A program made the translations under genes and the position numbers. DNA of 64,000 bases from UA16 sp905478895 (GTDB lineage: Bacteria > Bacteroidota > Bacteroidia > Flavobacteriales_D > Sanyastnellaceae): the NCBI GenBank assembly GCA_943788495.1, contig CALSQO010000001.1, positions 868,001 through 932,000 of the forward strand, in the 5' to 3' direction. Every line of letters starts with the position of its first letter. Position 1 is the first letter of the stretch. Positions 9,629 through 19,734 of the stretch are shown one piece after another. Below the pieces are notes generated by a model. That model was not told the origin of the DNA and did not search any database. It saw only the letters and a list, made by a program, of their open reading frames with translations.

Positions 9629-12475
9629 TTAACGATGCAAAATAGGCTTTAAAAAAGGAGCAGTGGCACTGGATTCGATTTTTGCTACTTCCTCCGGTGT
9701 GCCTGCGGCCACGATTTGGCCGCCGCGCTGACCTCCCTCAGGTCCCAAATCAATCAGGTGATCTGCCACTTTGAGGACATCCATGTTGTGCTCAATGACT
9801 AAGACTGTGTTCCCTTGGTCAACCAACCTTTGGAGAACATTGATGAGCATCTGGATGTCTTGGAAGTGAAGACCTGTCGTAGGTTCATCCAAAAGATAGA
9901 GCGTACTACCCGTGCTGACGCGCGCGAGCTCAGTGGCCAATTTTACACGCTGCGCTTCGCCTCCAGAAAGGGTAGTGGACTGCTGACCAAGGGTGATGTA
10001 TCCCAAGCCAACATCTTGCAGTGTTTTCGTAATGCGTTTGAGCTTCGGAAAGGCTTCAAAAAAGGTAACGGCATCGTTAACCGTCATCTCCAAAACGTCG
10101 GCAATTGACTTGCCTCGGTAACGCACTTCAAGGGTTTCTCTGTTGTATCGTTTCCCGTTGCATGTCTCACAGGTGACATGCACGTCCGGTAGAAAATTCA
10201 TTTCAATTGTTCGCACTCCCGCACCCTTACAATCTTCGCATCTTCCCCCGGATACATTGAAGCTGAACCTTCCGGGTTTGTATCCGCGGATGGCGGCTTC
10301 TGGCAATTTGGTAAACAACGCCCGAATTTCATTGAAGATTCCGGTGTAAGTGGCCGGGTTTGATCGTGGAGTTCTTCCGATGGGGCTTTGGTTGATGCCC
10401 ACGATTTTATCGAGGTGTTGCAAACCCGCGATCTTCTGGAAGGGCAAAGGCAATTTGGTCTCTTCGTAATAATGATTGTGGAGGGCGGGGTAAAGCGTTT
10501 GGTTAATGAGGCTGCTCTTGCCGCTTCCACTGATTCCGCTGACACAGGTGAATGTGCCGAGCGGTATTTTCACACTTACATTTTTTAAATTGTGCCCGGT
10601 AGCACCCGTCAAGCGGATGCTTTTTCGGTTGCCTTTTCTACGCTTCTTGGGGATTTCTATTTTGCGTGCTCCAGAGAGGTATTGGGCCGTGTTGCTTTCG
10701 GTGGACAAATGCTGTTTGGGATCTCCTTCGGCGACCACCATCCCGCCATGCACGCCCGCACCTGGGCCAATATCGATGAGGTGATCCGCCTGCATCATCA
10801 TTTCTTGATCGTGCTCGATCACAATGACGGAGTTTCCGGCATCACGCAATGCCTTGAGACTCCTGATCAAGCGGTCATTGTCTCGCTGGTGAAGTCCAAT
10901 GCTTGGTTCGTCCAAGATGTATAAGACTTCCGTCAATTTGCTTCCAATCTGCGTTGCCAAGCGGATGCGCTGGGCCTCACCACCGGACAACGTTCTCGAG
11001 GAACGGTCCAGCGCCAAATAATCGAGTCCAACATCGACCAAAAAGCCAAGTCGGGCATTGATTTCCTTGAGCGGCTCTTTCAAGATGATGCGCTGCTTTT
11101 CATTCAGGCGCTGTTCGATTCCATCAAACCACAAGGCCAATGAGTTTAGGTCCATACGGCCCAGTTCAGCGATGTTTTTACCGTCCAATTTGAATTGGAG
11201 ACTCACGGGTTTGAGCCGCGTACCTTCGCAGGTTGGGCACGCTTTTTTCTTCATGAATTTGCGGGCCCACCTTCGCAATGGAATGGAGCTGTTCCGATCT
11301 GCAGCTCCTTCAATGGTTGCGATCACGCCTTCCCATTGCACATGCACACCTTTTGTTCCGGCCTTTCCCGGGAGGTAAATGGAGCCTTCCGTTCCATACA
11401 AAATCTCGCTCAGCACGCGATCATCCAAATCCCGAATCGCTGTTTTTAAAGTGTCTCCTGAAGCCGTTAACAACGCTTCAATGATGCGCATGGTTCGGTT
11501 TCCCTTGAGATCACCCAAGGGTGCAATTCCTCCTTTTTTGATGCTGATGGAATCATCCGGGATGATAAGTTCCACTTCCGTTTCGGCGATTTCTCCCAAT
11601 CCATTGCACCGAGCACAAGCGCCATAAGGGGAGTTGAATGAAAATAGATTGGGTTCGGGGTCAGGATATGCTTCTCCGGTTGTGGGACACATCAGATTGC
11701 GACTGAAGTGCCGATAAACAGTAGCGTCGTGCGGTAGCACCCCCATGGTTCCTTTTCCCATATTGAGAGCGGTCTTCACCGATCGCAGCAAACGAGGTTC
11801 CTCATCCAGTCGTACTTCTATGCGGTCCACCACGACTTCGATGTCATGCACCTTGTATCGGTCCAATTTCATGCCGGTTTCGAGTTCGACAAGAACGCCA
11901 TCAACTCGGGCCCGCACGTAGCCCTGTTTCATCACCGATTCAAAAAGCTCGCGGTAATGGCCCTTTCGGCCTTTGACCAACGGGGCGAGTAGCAATATGC
12001 GTTCTCCGTTGAGATCGTTCAAGATTCGATCGACAATTTCTTCGTCGGTGAACCTGACCATGGGTTCACCGGTGTTCAAGCTAAAAGCGTCTGAGGCTCG
12101 AGCGAAAGCCAGTCTCAGAAAATCATGCACTTCTGTGATGGTTCCAACCGTGGACCTCGGATTCTTTGAAATGGTTTTTTGTTCAATACTGATCACTGGA
12201 CTCAGGCCGGTGATTTGGTCCACTGCAGGCCGCTCCAATCCCCCTAAAAATTGCCGTGCATAGGCTGAGAAGGTTTCAAGGTACCGCCTTTGGCCCTCTG
12301 CGTAGACCGTATCAAAGGCGAGGCTCGATTTCCCACTTCCACTCACGCCAGTAATCACCACCAGTTGATTCCGTGGAATGCGTATATCGATGTTTTTCAG
12401 ATTATGCTCGCGGGCACCGGTCACCTCGATGAATGCCTCTTCTGCTGCCGGAACGGTGGTCGTCTTTGGTGCCAT
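9629..12475 (-). CDS. uvrA: Excinuclease ABC subunit A
   Basis: 948 residues, typical for UvrA. It finds DNA lesions and loads UvrB in nucleotide excision repair. Two ABC ATPase halves are visible: Walker A GVSGSGKSS near residue 43 and GISGSGKSS in the second half, with signatures LSGGEAQRIRL and LSGGEAQRVKL. Zinc-binding CxxC pairs are present (CPTCEGTRL in the first half; CEDCKGAG and CETCNGKRY in the second). The start MAPKTTTVPAAEE lies 30 bases after the nhaC stop, so it may be co-transcribed with the nusB-yajC-nhaC block. Confidence 0.98.
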   Translation of the reverse strand: MAPKTTTVPAAEEAFIEVTGAREHNLKNIDIRIPRNQLVVITGVSGSGKSSLAFDTVYAEGQRRYLETFSAYARQFLGGLERPAVDQITGLSPVISIEQKTISKNPRSTVGTITEVHDFLRLAFARASDAFSLNTGEPMVRFTDEEIVDRILNDLNGERILLLAPLVKGRKGHYRELFESVMKQGYVRARVDGVLVELETGMKLDRYKVHDIEVVVDRIEVRLDEEPRLLRSVKTALNMGKGTMGVLPHDATVYRHFSRNLMCPTTGEAYPDPEPNLFSFNSPYGACARCNGLGEIAETEVELIIPDDSISIKKGGIAPLGDLKGNRTMRIIEALLTASGDTLKTAIRDLDDRVLSEILYGTEGSIYLPGKAGTKGVHVQWEGVIATIEGAADRNSSIPLRRWARKFMKKKACPTCEGTRLKPVSLQFKLDGKNIAELGRMDLNSLALWFDGIEQRLNEKQRIILKEPLKEINARLGFLVDVGLDYLALDRSSRTLSGGEAQRIRLATQIGSKLTEVLYILDEPSIGLHQRDNDRLIRSLKALRDAGNSVIVIEHDQEMMMQADHLIDIGPGAGVHGGMVVAEGDPKQHLSTESNTAQYLSGARKIEIPKKRRKGNRKSIRLTGATGHNLKNVSVKIPLGTFTCVSGISGSGKSSLINQTLYPALHNHYYEETKLPLPFQKIAGLQHLDKIVGINQSPIGRTPRSNPATYTGIFNEIRALFTKLPEAAIRGYKPGRFSFNVSGGRCEDCKGAGVRTIEMNFLPDVHVTCETCNGKRYNRETLEVRYRGKSIADVLEMTVNDAVTFFEAFPKLKRITKTLQDVGLGYITLGQQSTTLSGGEAQRVKLATELARVSTGSTLYLLDEPTTGLHFQDIQMLINVLQRLVDQGNTVLVIEHNMDVLKVADHLIDLGPEGGQRGGQIVAAGTPEEVAKIESSATAPFLKPILHR

Positions 12476-12505
12476 GTGATAGCAACAGAATTAGCCCAGT
12501 TGGGT

Positions 12506-14002
12506 TCAATTAATGGCCGTGGGGATCGTCTTTTTCGCCTCGGTGAGGCTGCGAACTTTGAATCCAGTTGCCGCGACGATGAGGGTCATGATCGGGCTTA
12601 TCCAGTTGAAGATGCAATAGGGCAGGTAGGTCCAAGTGGAGATGCCGAGGATTCCGCTTTGGGCCACGCCGCATGTGTTCCAAGGGATCAGAACGCTCGT
12701 CACCGTTCCGGAATCTTCTAGCGTCCTGCTGAGATTTTCAGGGGCAAGCCCTTGTTCTTCGTAGGCATCCTTGAGCATGTTGCCTGGAACAATGATCGCG
12801 AGGTATTGATCCGAAGCAAGTACGTTAAATGCGAGGCAAGTACCAACGGATCTTGCGACGAGGCTGAAGGTGGTTCCAACACCTTTCAAAATGGCGTTGG
12901 TGATGCTTTGAAGCATGCCCGTTGCCTGCATGATGGATCCAAATATTGTGGCGCATAGGATGAGCCAAACGGTATTGAGCATTCCTGCCATGCCACTTGA
13001 ATTTAAGAGGGCATCGGCGAGTTCACTGCCTGTGATGATTTGGGTGTCCAGGGCCATGGCTTGAATGCTTGTTTCAAACGCCATCATGGCAAAAGACGCT
13101 CCTTCACCCACTGTGCTCTGGTTCATGATGAGGTTGGGCTGGAAAATAATAGCAGTCAATGCACCTAAAATGGCACCAATAAACAAAGCCGCTGCAGCAG
13201 GAACTTTTTTAGTGATCATGACAAGGACGGCAATGGGAGCCACAAACAGTCCGGCGTGAATGTTGAAGGTGCCAAAGACAGCATTGCCTAGTTCTGACGC
13301 GAAGGAAGCTTCGAAATTTCCATCGGCAGCAGCTCCACCAAACCCTACCACTAAGAAAACAAGCAGAGCAATCACGAGGCTTGGAACGGTCGTGATTGTC
13401 ATGTAGCGAATGTGCGTGAATAAATCGGTCCCACCAACCGTGGCTGCGATATTGGTCGTATCGCTCAATGGCGACATTTTATCGCCAAAGTAAGCGCCTG
13501 AAATGATAGCGCCCGCAATCCACCCTGGACTCAACCCAAGTGCTGTTCCAATGCCGATAAGTGCAATGCCAATGGTGCCAACGGTTCCCCACGAACTTCC
13601 CGTAGCCAAGGAGAGAACACCACAAATGATGCACGCCGCAAATAAGAATATTCCGGGCTCCAGCACTTGGAGGCCATAATGAATGAAAGCAGGGATGATG
13701 CCTGCCAGAAGCCATGTGCCTGACAGGGCACCAATCATGAGCAGAATCAAAAGCGCCTCAGTAGTTTGAGCCACTGAGTTTGACATGGCTTTGGACATGG
13801 TGTCCCACTTCGTTCCTTGAATCATTCCGATGCCCCCTGCCACCAGTGCCGCGAGGAGCATGGCAATCTGGTTGGCGCCATAGGAACTGTCTTCTCCAAA
13901 GGCAATGACATCGGCGGCGAGCAGACCGATCAATGCGAGCACGGGCATCAGTGATAGCCCCAAGGATGGCAGTTTCTGAACGCTAGGAGTCACCTTTTTC
14001 AT
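12506..14002 (-). CDS. nhaC: NhaC-family Na+/H+ antiporter
   Basis: 498 residues with about 11-12 hydrophobic segments. Typical NhaC-type blocks are visible, such as GSSWGTVGTIGIA and GAYFGDKMSPLSDTTN, the latter holding the conserved acidic and polar residues of the family. It sits in the inner membrane and is expected to exchange Na+ for protons, fitting a cell that also carries the Na+-pumping Nqr complex elsewhere in the window. It begins 3 bases after the yajC stop, so co-transcription is very likely. Specificity (Na+/H+ versus another cation or malate exchange) cannot be read from sequence. Confidence 0.9.
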   Translation of the reverse strand: MKKVTPSVQKLPSLGLSLMPVLALIGLLAADVIAFGEDSSYGANQIAMLLAALVAGGIGMIQGTKWDTMSKAMSNSVAQTTEALLILLMIGALSGTWLLAGIIPAFIHYGLQVLEPGIFLFAACIICGVLSLATGSSWGTVGTIGIALIGIGTALGLSPGWIAGAIISGAYFGDKMSPLSDTTNIAATVGGTDLFTHIRYMTITTVPSLVIALLVFLVVGFGGAAADGNFEASFASELGNAVFGTFNIHAGLFVAPIAVLVMITKKVPAAAALFIGAILGALTAIIFQPNLIMNQSTVGEGASFAMMAFETSIQAMALDTQIITGSELADALLNSSGMAGMLNTVWLILCATIFGSIMQATGMLQSITNAILKGVGTTFSLVARSVGTCLAFNVLASDQYLAIIVPGNMLKDAYEEQGLAPENLSRTLEDSGTVTSVLIPWNTCGVAQSGILGISTWTYLPYCIFNWISPIMTLIVAATGFKVRSLTEAKKTIPTAIN

Positions 14003-14005
14003 GAG

Positions 14006-14320
14006 TTATGCGTTGGCCTTGATGTCTTCTTCCGATGCTTCTCCTGCAGGATTCAAGGCGGTTTTTTCCATTCGGATTTTTGCTCCATCCACCTGGAGGA
14101 GGACCGTGCGTTCATTCATGTCCACGATTTTCCCATGAATGCCACCAATGGTGACAACCTTATCACCTTTTGAGAGTTCTTCACGGAACGATTTGGCTTC
14201 TTTCTGTTTCTTGACTTGGGGTCGAATCATGAAGAAGTACATGATTAAGAACATCCCGCCAATGAGGATGAAAAAGCTCATTCCTCCTTCTGCTTGTGCT
14301 TGTAAGATGGTGTGGTTCAT
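14006..14320 (-). CDS. yajC: Preprotein translocase subunit YajC
   Basis: 104 residues with one N-terminal membrane helix (FFILIGGMFLIMYFFMIRP) followed by the family's PQxKKxK basic stretch and a small soluble domain (GDKVVTIGGIHGKIVD). YajC associates with SecDF at the inner membrane and is a single-pass protein of about 100 residues, as here. It is embedded in the nusB - DUF1573 - yajC order common in Bacteroidota. Confidence 0.95.
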   Translation of the reverse strand: MNHTILQAQAEGGMSFFILIGGMFLIMYFFMIRPQVKKQKEAKSFREELSKGDKVVTIGGIHGKIVDMNERTVLLQVDGAKIRMEKTALNPAGEASEEDIKANA

Positions 14321-14350
14321 ACGTATGTTTTTTGCGTTTTGTTCTTGGTG

Positions 14351-14863
14351 TTATCGGCTTGGTCCGATGACGTCGGCCGTGATGATAAGGGTGGTGGTGG
14401 AAGGCGTTGCGTTGGAAACGACAAAGATTTCTTTACGGTTTTCACCGGGCCTGCCTTGGCTGTCAAATCGAACAGTAATCTCAGATCCTTGTCCGGGAGC
14501 GATCGCAGTCTTGGGCCAATTGTTTGCCACTGTGCATCCGCAAGAAGTGCTGACATCGGCCAACACCAGCGGCGCTTCCCCCGTGTTGTAAAAGGGAAAT
14601 GTGATTTCCTGTGCATTGCCTTCGGCAATGATTCCAAGGTCAAGAAGGCTGTCGATAAATGTGATGGCCGGCATCGGGCGAGTGCTCCCAGACGCTTGGT
14701 CTTGTGCAGAGGCTGCGATGTGCACCAAGGAAGTGGTGACCTCACCACTGGACGGGCTTTGGCAAGCGTACATCAGCATCAATAGACCCACTGCAATCAG
14801 GGTTGGTGACGCTTGTAAAGAGCCCATGGGGTGGGCCTTGCGTTTTGTTTTTCCCCACATCAT
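14351..14863 (-). CDS. DUF1573 lipoprotein
   Basis: 170 residues. An N-terminal hydrophobic stretch ends in LMLMYACQS, a plausible lipobox, so it is probably a lipoprotein. The DUF1573 core is clear: FDSLLDLGIIAEG-like start, FYNTGEAPLVLADVSTSCGC and GRPGENRKEIFVVSN. DUF1573 is an Ig-like fold common in Bacteroidota envelopes, without a defined function. The start codon overlaps the nusB stop by 4 bases (ATGA). The first few residues MMWGKTKRKAHPMG may be an over-extension, with MG at residue 13 as an alternative start. Confidence 0.85.
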   Translation of the reverse strand: MMWGKTKRKAHPMGSLQASPTLIAVGLLMLMYACQSPSSGEVTTSLVHIAASAQDQASGSTRPMPAITFIDSLLDLGIIAEGNAQEITFPFYNTGEAPLVLADVSTSCGCTVANNWPKTAIAPGQGSEITVRFDSQGRPGENRKEIFVVSNATPSTTTLIITADVIGPSR

Positions 14864-15804
14864 TCGATCAAGCCTCTCCCGGATTTCTTGATGGTTCCAT
14901 CTTTTTTCAGCTTTGCGAACAATTCATCTAATATGCCATTGATGAAGCCATTGCTCTTTGGTGTGCTGTAATATTTGGAAAGCTCGATGTATTCGTTGAG
15001 CGTCACTTTGAGTGGAATCGAAGGAAAGTTCCGCGCTTCTGCCAAGGCCATTTTCATGAGGATTCGATCCATGACCGCGATCCGCTCGAGCTCCCAATTG
15101 GCAGCTGCTTCAGTGACCAATTCTTCGTTTTCCTGGGCCTGCGAGAGTGACTTTGAAAAGAGCACCTCAAGGAATTGCTTGTCATCTTCATCCTCCCGCC
15201 ACAGTGGGAGCAATTCAAAATCGTCAGCGTCTTCCTTGATGGTTTTGATGGTCTTGATTACCATGGATGCAGCCAAGTCCAAATCATCGTTCCAAAAAAT
15301 GCTCAATTCCTCGAGGTTTTCTTGAAACAACTCATGATTGATCATGTGTTTTCGAAACATGCGAATCAGGCATTCGCGGTCGTGTCGAAAACTCCTTTCT
15401 TCCGAATTCATATAATCTGCATATTCCTCATGCTCCGTGAGGCTGCGGAAAATTTTGCGAAGCATTTCTTGGTGCTCGCCCCACCCAACTCCGGTATCCT
15501 TCGCGACCTTCTCCAGCATTTTGCTGTTGGTAATGGTGCGCAAAGGGCTGTTGGTTACAAACCGTGTATTGGGATGCAGGTCTTCCGGCGTAGGCAGTTG
15601 CTTCTTGCGGCCATTTTCAATTCGCTCGATTGCAAAGCCTTGCATGCTGCCAATCATAAGAAGGAGAAGCACGTACAGCTCCTGCATCTTCTTTATGGAG
15701 TGATCCAAAGCCTTTTTGGTCGTTGCGATGTCTTGTTCATCATCCTGGTAGAATGCATACAAAATGTGCAGAATTTTGATGCGGAGGTGGCGTCTGTTGA
15801 GCAT
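14860..15804 (-). CDS. nusB: Transcription antitermination protein NusB (long Bacteroidota form)
   Basis: 314 residues, about twice the E. coli length but normal for Bacteroidota NusB, which carry an extended N-terminal region. The N-terminus MLNRRHLRIKILHILYAFYQ resembles the RNA-binding helix of the family; the C-terminal half (LERIAVMDRILMKMALAEA, PLKVTLNEYIELSKYYS, NGFINGILDEL) is the classic NusB core. It binds boxA RNA with S10 in rRNA antitermination. First gene of the leftward unit; a perfect TAGTTTTG -7 box lies at 15821-15828. Confidence 0.95.
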   Translation of the reverse strand: MLNRRHLRIKILHILYAFYQDDEQDIATTKKALDHSIKKMQELYVLLLLMIGSMQGFAIERIENGRKKQLPTPEDLHPNTRFVTNSPLRTITNSKMLEKVAKDTGVGWGEHQEMLRKIFRSLTEHEEYADYMNSEERSFRHDRECLIRMFRKHMINHELFQENLEELSIFWNDDLDLAASMVIKTIKTIKEDADDFELLPLWREDEDDKQFLEVLFSKSLSQAQENEELVTEAAANWELERIAVMDRILMKMALAEARNFPSIPLKVTLNEYIELSKYYSTPKSNGFINGILDELFAKLKKDGTIKKSGRGLIE

Positions 15805-15820
15805 GTGCGATCGTCTGATA

Positions 15821-15828
15821 CAAAACTA
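15821..15828 (-). promoter_or_regulatory. -7 box of the nusB promoter
   Basis: On the minus strand the sequence is TAGTTTTG, an exact TAnnTTTG match, 16 bases before the nusB ATG. The best -33 candidate is a TTG 23 bases further upstream, which is at the long end of the usual spacing. Confidence 0.5.
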
Positions 15829-15948
15829 AACATGCAACGCCTTTGAAATGACAACGCAGTTCAAATGATTTGGCAATTTATCTTCATGTTATCAAACAGA
15901 ACCAAGCAATCTTTGTTATAGCTACAACCACCGGCGAAAATCACACGA

Positions 15949-16953
15949 ATGACCGTTTCAACCTTCTCATCTTCCTTTCACTTGGCGTGCCTGTTTCTTC
16001 TGCTTTTTTTCGGATTGCAGTCATGCCAGCAATCGATCGAAGTAGAGCTCCCAGAGGCCCCGGATTTGTATGTTTTGGATGGGAAAATTTTCTCAGGTGA
16101 GCCGCCACTTGTATTCGTGGGAAAGGCCCAAGGCTATTTTGATGCCGTAGACGCGAGTTCCATTGCCCAATCGTTTTTGCCCGATGCAGAAGTAGTGATG
16201 ACCATCGGCGAGGAGGTGTTCCCATTGGTGCCGCTCTGCACGGGCGACCTCACTGGAGTGCTTTTGGAAGAAGCTGCTAATTTGTTGAGCTTGCCGGCAG
16301 AATTACTAGCAGCTTTGAATTTGTGCGTATACACCTCCTTTGACGAAAATGCTGTAGGTCAGATTGGCAAGGACCACTTTCTTGATGTGACCATCAATGA
16401 TCAATCTTTGTCGGCTTCAACATTCATTCCCCAACCCGTTCCACTGGACTCCGTGTGGTGGGTGACGCCCGGAACGCAGGACTCCTTGGGCGTGATATAT
16501 GCTGCAATGCAGGACCCACCAGTTTCTGGCGATTCATACCGTTGGTTCGCTCAGCGGCTAAACATTCGTCCCGAGTGGGATCCAATGGCGGGTGCAGTGA
16601 AGGATCCTGATTACGTGGCCCCGCTTGGTAGTGTTTTTGACGATGCCTTCTTCAATGGGTTGGAGTTTGAATTTTCTGTTTTCCGTGGCGCGGCCGCAGG
16701 AAGCACGGCTTGGGATGATGATTTTTCTCAAAGTCCAGAAGCGGGTTTCTTCAAACTTGGCGATACGGTAGCCGTGCGCCTGTGTTCCACTGATCGTGCC
16801 GTTTTTCAGGCCCTTCGGAGTTATGAGAACCTCATTTTAAGCCAGGGCAGTCCTTTCGCACTTCCTGCGAATATGACCTCGAATGTAGATGGTGGTATCG
16901 GACTTTGGGCGGGCTACGGCATCGCGCAGGATACCGTAATTTGCACCGAATAG
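15949..16953 (+). CDS. DUF4249 lipoprotein
   Basis: 334 residues. The N-terminus is a lipoprotein signal ending LFFGLQSCQQS. The next block (EVELPEAPDLYVLDGKIFSG) is the typical opening of DUF4249 proteins, beta-rich Bacteroidota lipoproteins often encoded with TonB-dependent receptors. Here no receptor is adjacent; the DUF4139 gene follows after 12 bases and is probably co-transcribed. Function unknown. Confidence 0.8.
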   Translation: MTVSTFSSSFHLACLFLLLFFGLQSCQQSIEVELPEAPDLYVLDGKIFSGEPPLVFVGKAQGYFDAVDASSIAQSFLPDAEVVMTIGEEVFPLVPLCTGDLTGVLLEEAANLLSLPAELLAALNLCVYTSFDENAVGQIGKDHFLDVTINDQSLSASTFIPQPVPLDSVWWVTPGTQDSLGVIYAAMQDPPVSGDSYRWFAQRLNIRPEWDPMAGAVKDPDYVAPLGSVFDDAFFNGLEFEFSVFRGAAAGSTAWDDDFSQSPEAGFFKLGDTVAVRLCSTDRAVFQALRSYENLILSQGSPFALPANMTSNVDGGIGLWAGYGIAQDTVICTE

Positions 16954-16965
16954 AAATTCAAAGAC

Positions 16966-18567
16966 ATGAAGCAGGTATTTTCTTTTGTCCTTTTGCTAGG
17001 TGGCATGGTTTATCACGCAGCGGATTGTTTCGCTCAGGAGTCGTACATGGTTTGGCCCATTGAGGAGGTTTCAGTGTATGAGTCGGGCGCGCGAATCATC
17101 CGAAGCGGATCGGTTCAACTCAACGAAGACGGAAGGGTCAATTGTGTTGTTGGCGCATTGACCAAAAGCATCAGTGCGAATATGCTGCAAGTGAAGATGG
17201 CGGATGGTTGGTCATTGGTCAGTAGCCTTCACCGTGAATCCATGGCAAGGGGGGTGAAAAGTGAAGTCGATGCTGCGTTGAAAAATCTCGATCGTGATTT
17301 GAAATCCAACCGCGAAACCTATGCCATGCGTACGGCTCTGAAACAGGCATACAGCGAAGAATTGGCCATGATTCAAGCCAATAGAAAGGTCTCAGGAAAT
17401 GAGCTTTTATTGGTTGAAGACCTGGTGGAACACGCTGATTTTTGGAGAAAACGCGTGACCGAATTGAATTACCTGATGCTGGAGCTCCAACTGGAAATGG
17501 AGGAGCTCGAAACGCAAAAAGAAGAAATCAATGGCCAAATCAGGAAGTGGAAGGAAAAAAAGAAAAATCGGGAAGGCCAATTCGTCCTTCAACTTGCGGG
17601 TCCTCCAATGGCTCAGGCGAACGTAACAATCCAGTATGTAGTGGGTGACGCATCGTGGTCACCGGTTTATGATGCGAGCGTTGATGCGAATGGCGACATC
17701 GGGGTCAAGCGCTTTGCTCGCGTGAAGCAATCGACTGGAAATGATTGGGAGGATGTTCCACTCACCTTTACTGTAGGCCGTCCCATCCAATCGTTGGCCC
17801 CTCCGGTAGTTAGTCCGCAGACGCTCAGCATAGCAAGCAGCCAGTCTACAAATGCGTACGAATGGGCACCTGCGATGGAAGCGAGTGAGGATGAGCCACA
17901 GCAGAAGCTGCTGGCCCAGAATCGTGAGGCAGTTACTGCCTTGCCTCCAGGCAGTGCATTGGCGCGGTATGATTTTAAGCCGAAAGATTTGGTTTTCGTT
18001 GCAGGAACAGGTGTTCCTGAGCGCATATACATCGATGCATTTCCACTCAGTGGAAAGCTGACCTACTTGGCCCTTCCGGCGTTTTCAGATGAGGCGTATC
18101 AGTTGGTTTCCGCCGATGCATGGGCGCAACAGAAGATGCTTCCAGGGGCGATGAACATTTCGACAAATGGCATGCACAGAGGATCCTTTCAATTGGAATT
18201 GCCAGCCCCAGGAGATACACTCAAGCTGCCTCTTGGGCAAGATCCGCAGGTGCGCTGCTCACGGGAACGCCTCATAGATTTGTGCTCCAGCAGTGTTTTT
18301 GGAGGGTCTCGAAAAACCACTCAATCGTTTGAATTGGCGATTGAGAACCAACATGGCCGACCGGTTGATGTGGTCATCGAAGACCGCATTCCAATGGCAA
18401 ATAGCTCGGACATTGAAGTGGATGTGATCGAACTGAATGGCGGTGAACTGGATCCTGTTTCGGGGAAGGTGACTTGGAACAAGGCGTTGGGTCCGTTTGA
18501 GACCAAAACCATCGTGTTCTCCTACACGGTCTCGTTTCCCAAAGGTCACGCCTTGCGCGGTCTGTGA
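16966..18567 (+). CDS. DUF4139/DUF4140 (MuiA-like) exported protein
   Basis: 533 residues with a signal peptide (MKQVFSFVLLLGGMVYHAADCFAQ). A DUF4140-like N-terminal part (VSVYESGARIIRSGSVQL) is followed by a long charged coiled-coil segment (about residues 90-205, ending KEKKKNREG) and a C-terminal DUF4139 beta region (YVVGDASWSPVYDASV). These are hallmarks of the family annotated as mucoidy inhibitor MuiA or conserved hypothetical; its biochemical function is not known. Its 3' end overlaps the convergent lpxB by 22 bases. Confidence 0.88.
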   Translation: MKQVFSFVLLLGGMVYHAADCFAQESYMVWPIEEVSVYESGARIIRSGSVQLNEDGRVNCVVGALTKSISANMLQVKMADGWSLVSSLHRESMARGVKSEVDAALKNLDRDLKSNRETYAMRTALKQAYSEELAMIQANRKVSGNELLLVEDLVEHADFWRKRVTELNYLMLELQLEMEELETQKEEINGQIRKWKEKKKNREGQFVLQLAGPPMAQANVTIQYVVGDASWSPVYDASVDANGDIGVKRFARVKQSTGNDWEDVPLTFTVGRPIQSLAPPVVSPQTLSIASSQSTNAYEWAPAMEASEDEPQQKLLAQNREAVTALPPGSALARYDFKPKDLVFVAGTGVPERIYIDAFPLSGKLTYLALPAFSDEAYQLVSADAWAQQKMLPGAMNISTNGMHRGSFQLELPAPGDTLKLPLGQDPQVRCSRERLIDLCSSSVFGGSRKTTQSFELAIENQHGRPVDVVIEDRIPMANSSDIEVDVIELNGGELDPVSGKVTWNKALGPFETKTIVFSYTVSFPKGHALRGL

Positions 18568-19715
18568 TTTAGGATGGCATCAGCCACCTGTGCGGAGGGT
18601 CTTCCACTGCCTTGCAATTGATTTCGCAAGGGCTGGAGTTGATCCAACTGTTGCCGACCATTTGAGAGCAATGCTTCGCCATCGTGCAGCTTATTGATGT
18701 CCTCGACGAGCGTCCGGTGATCGCAATCTTGTTGAATACGCTCCGGCACGACGTGCTTTTGAAGTAAAATATTGGGTAAGCCGATCCAAGGGGTGCGGGC
18801 TAGTAGTTTTGCGATGTGATAGGTGAGGCCACTTGTCCGGTAGCAAATAACCTGAGGCATTCCCAAAAGGGCTGCTTCCAAAGTTGCGGTTCCTGAAGTG
18901 ACCAATCCTACAGAAGAAGCATGCATCAACGAACGCATGGCTCCGAATCGAATTTCGATGCCCTGATCCGTGGCCAATTGGTAGTCTTCCTTTTCCAACC
19001 CCGGCGCACCGGAGACAACAGCGGTGAACTGCGGTAGCTGTTGAGCAGCTTTCAAGAAAACGGGAAGCAGTCGCTCAACCTCTTGTTTCCGGGAGCCAGG
19101 TATAAGGGCCAATAGCGGAGCTTGAGATTGGCCATAGCTCGAAATATTTCCGGCATGCTCAGAGCGATTCACGCCCTCCATTGATTCCAATTCAAGCAAG
19201 GGGTGTCCGACCCAATTGACATCCACGTCATGATTCGAAAACCATTGTTTTTCGAAGGGTAATATGACATGCAACTGATCGATGTGCTTTCGGATGGTAT
19301 GCACGCGCCGCTTGTTCCATGCCCACAACGATGGTGAGATGTAATGGTGAGTGGCCAGCCCCATTTGTTTGGCTTTTTTCGCCATCTTGAGGTTGAACCC
19401 GGGGTAATCGATGCCCACAAAAGCATCAGGTTGATGCGATTGAAGCACTTCCTCGCATTCGCGAAATAACCCTTGAATAGTGCCCAAATTTTTCACGACT
19501 TCTAAGAAGCCCATGAACGCCATAGTCTTATAGTGACGGAGCAGTTGGGCGCCTGCTTTCTCCATGTGCTCTCCGCCCCATGCGATTATTTTGAGCCCGG
19601 GTTCTTGTTCGAGAAGCGCCTGGATCAGCATTCCGCCGTACAGATCTCCTGACGCTTCTCCAGCGAGCAAGAAGATGCATCGGTGCGTTTCCTGATTCGT
19701 GTGTTGCATCGGCAT
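18546..19715 (-). CDS. lpxB: Lipid-A-disaccharide synthase
   Basis: 389 residues from the ATG at 19715 (another ATG at 19709). It joins UDP-2,3-diacylglucosamine and lipid X to the tetraacyl disaccharide of lipid A. Family markers include FLLAGEASGDLYGG at the N-terminus, VGIDYPGFN, IALIPGSRKQEVERL-like LIPGSRKQEV, and SGTATLEAALLG. An upstream in-frame extension to 19853 is rejected because it overlaps the membrane-protein gene and has no LpxB homology. Last gene of the pepD-surE-membrane protein-lpxB unit. Confidence 0.95.
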   Translation of the reverse strand: MPMQHTNQETHRCIFLLAGEASGDLYGGMLIQALLEQEPGLKIIAWGGEHMEKAGAQLLRHYKTMAFMGFLEVVKNLGTIQGLFRECEEVLQSHQPDAFVGIDYPGFNLKMAKKAKQMGLATHHYISPSLWAWNKRRVHTIRKHIDQLHVILPFEKQWFSNHDVDVNWVGHPLLELESMEGVNRSEHAGNISSYGQSQAPLLALIPGSRKQEVERLLPVFLKAAQQLPQFTAVVSGAPGLEKEDYQLATDQGIEIRFGAMRSLMHASSVGLVTSGTATLEAALLGMPQVICYRTSGLTYHIAKLLARTPWIGLPNILLQKHVVPERIQQDCDHRTLVEDINKLHDGEALLSNGRQQLDQLQPLRNQLQGSGRPSAQVADAILNHRPRKA

Positions 19716-19734
19716 GGTTGGAATTTCAGACGGG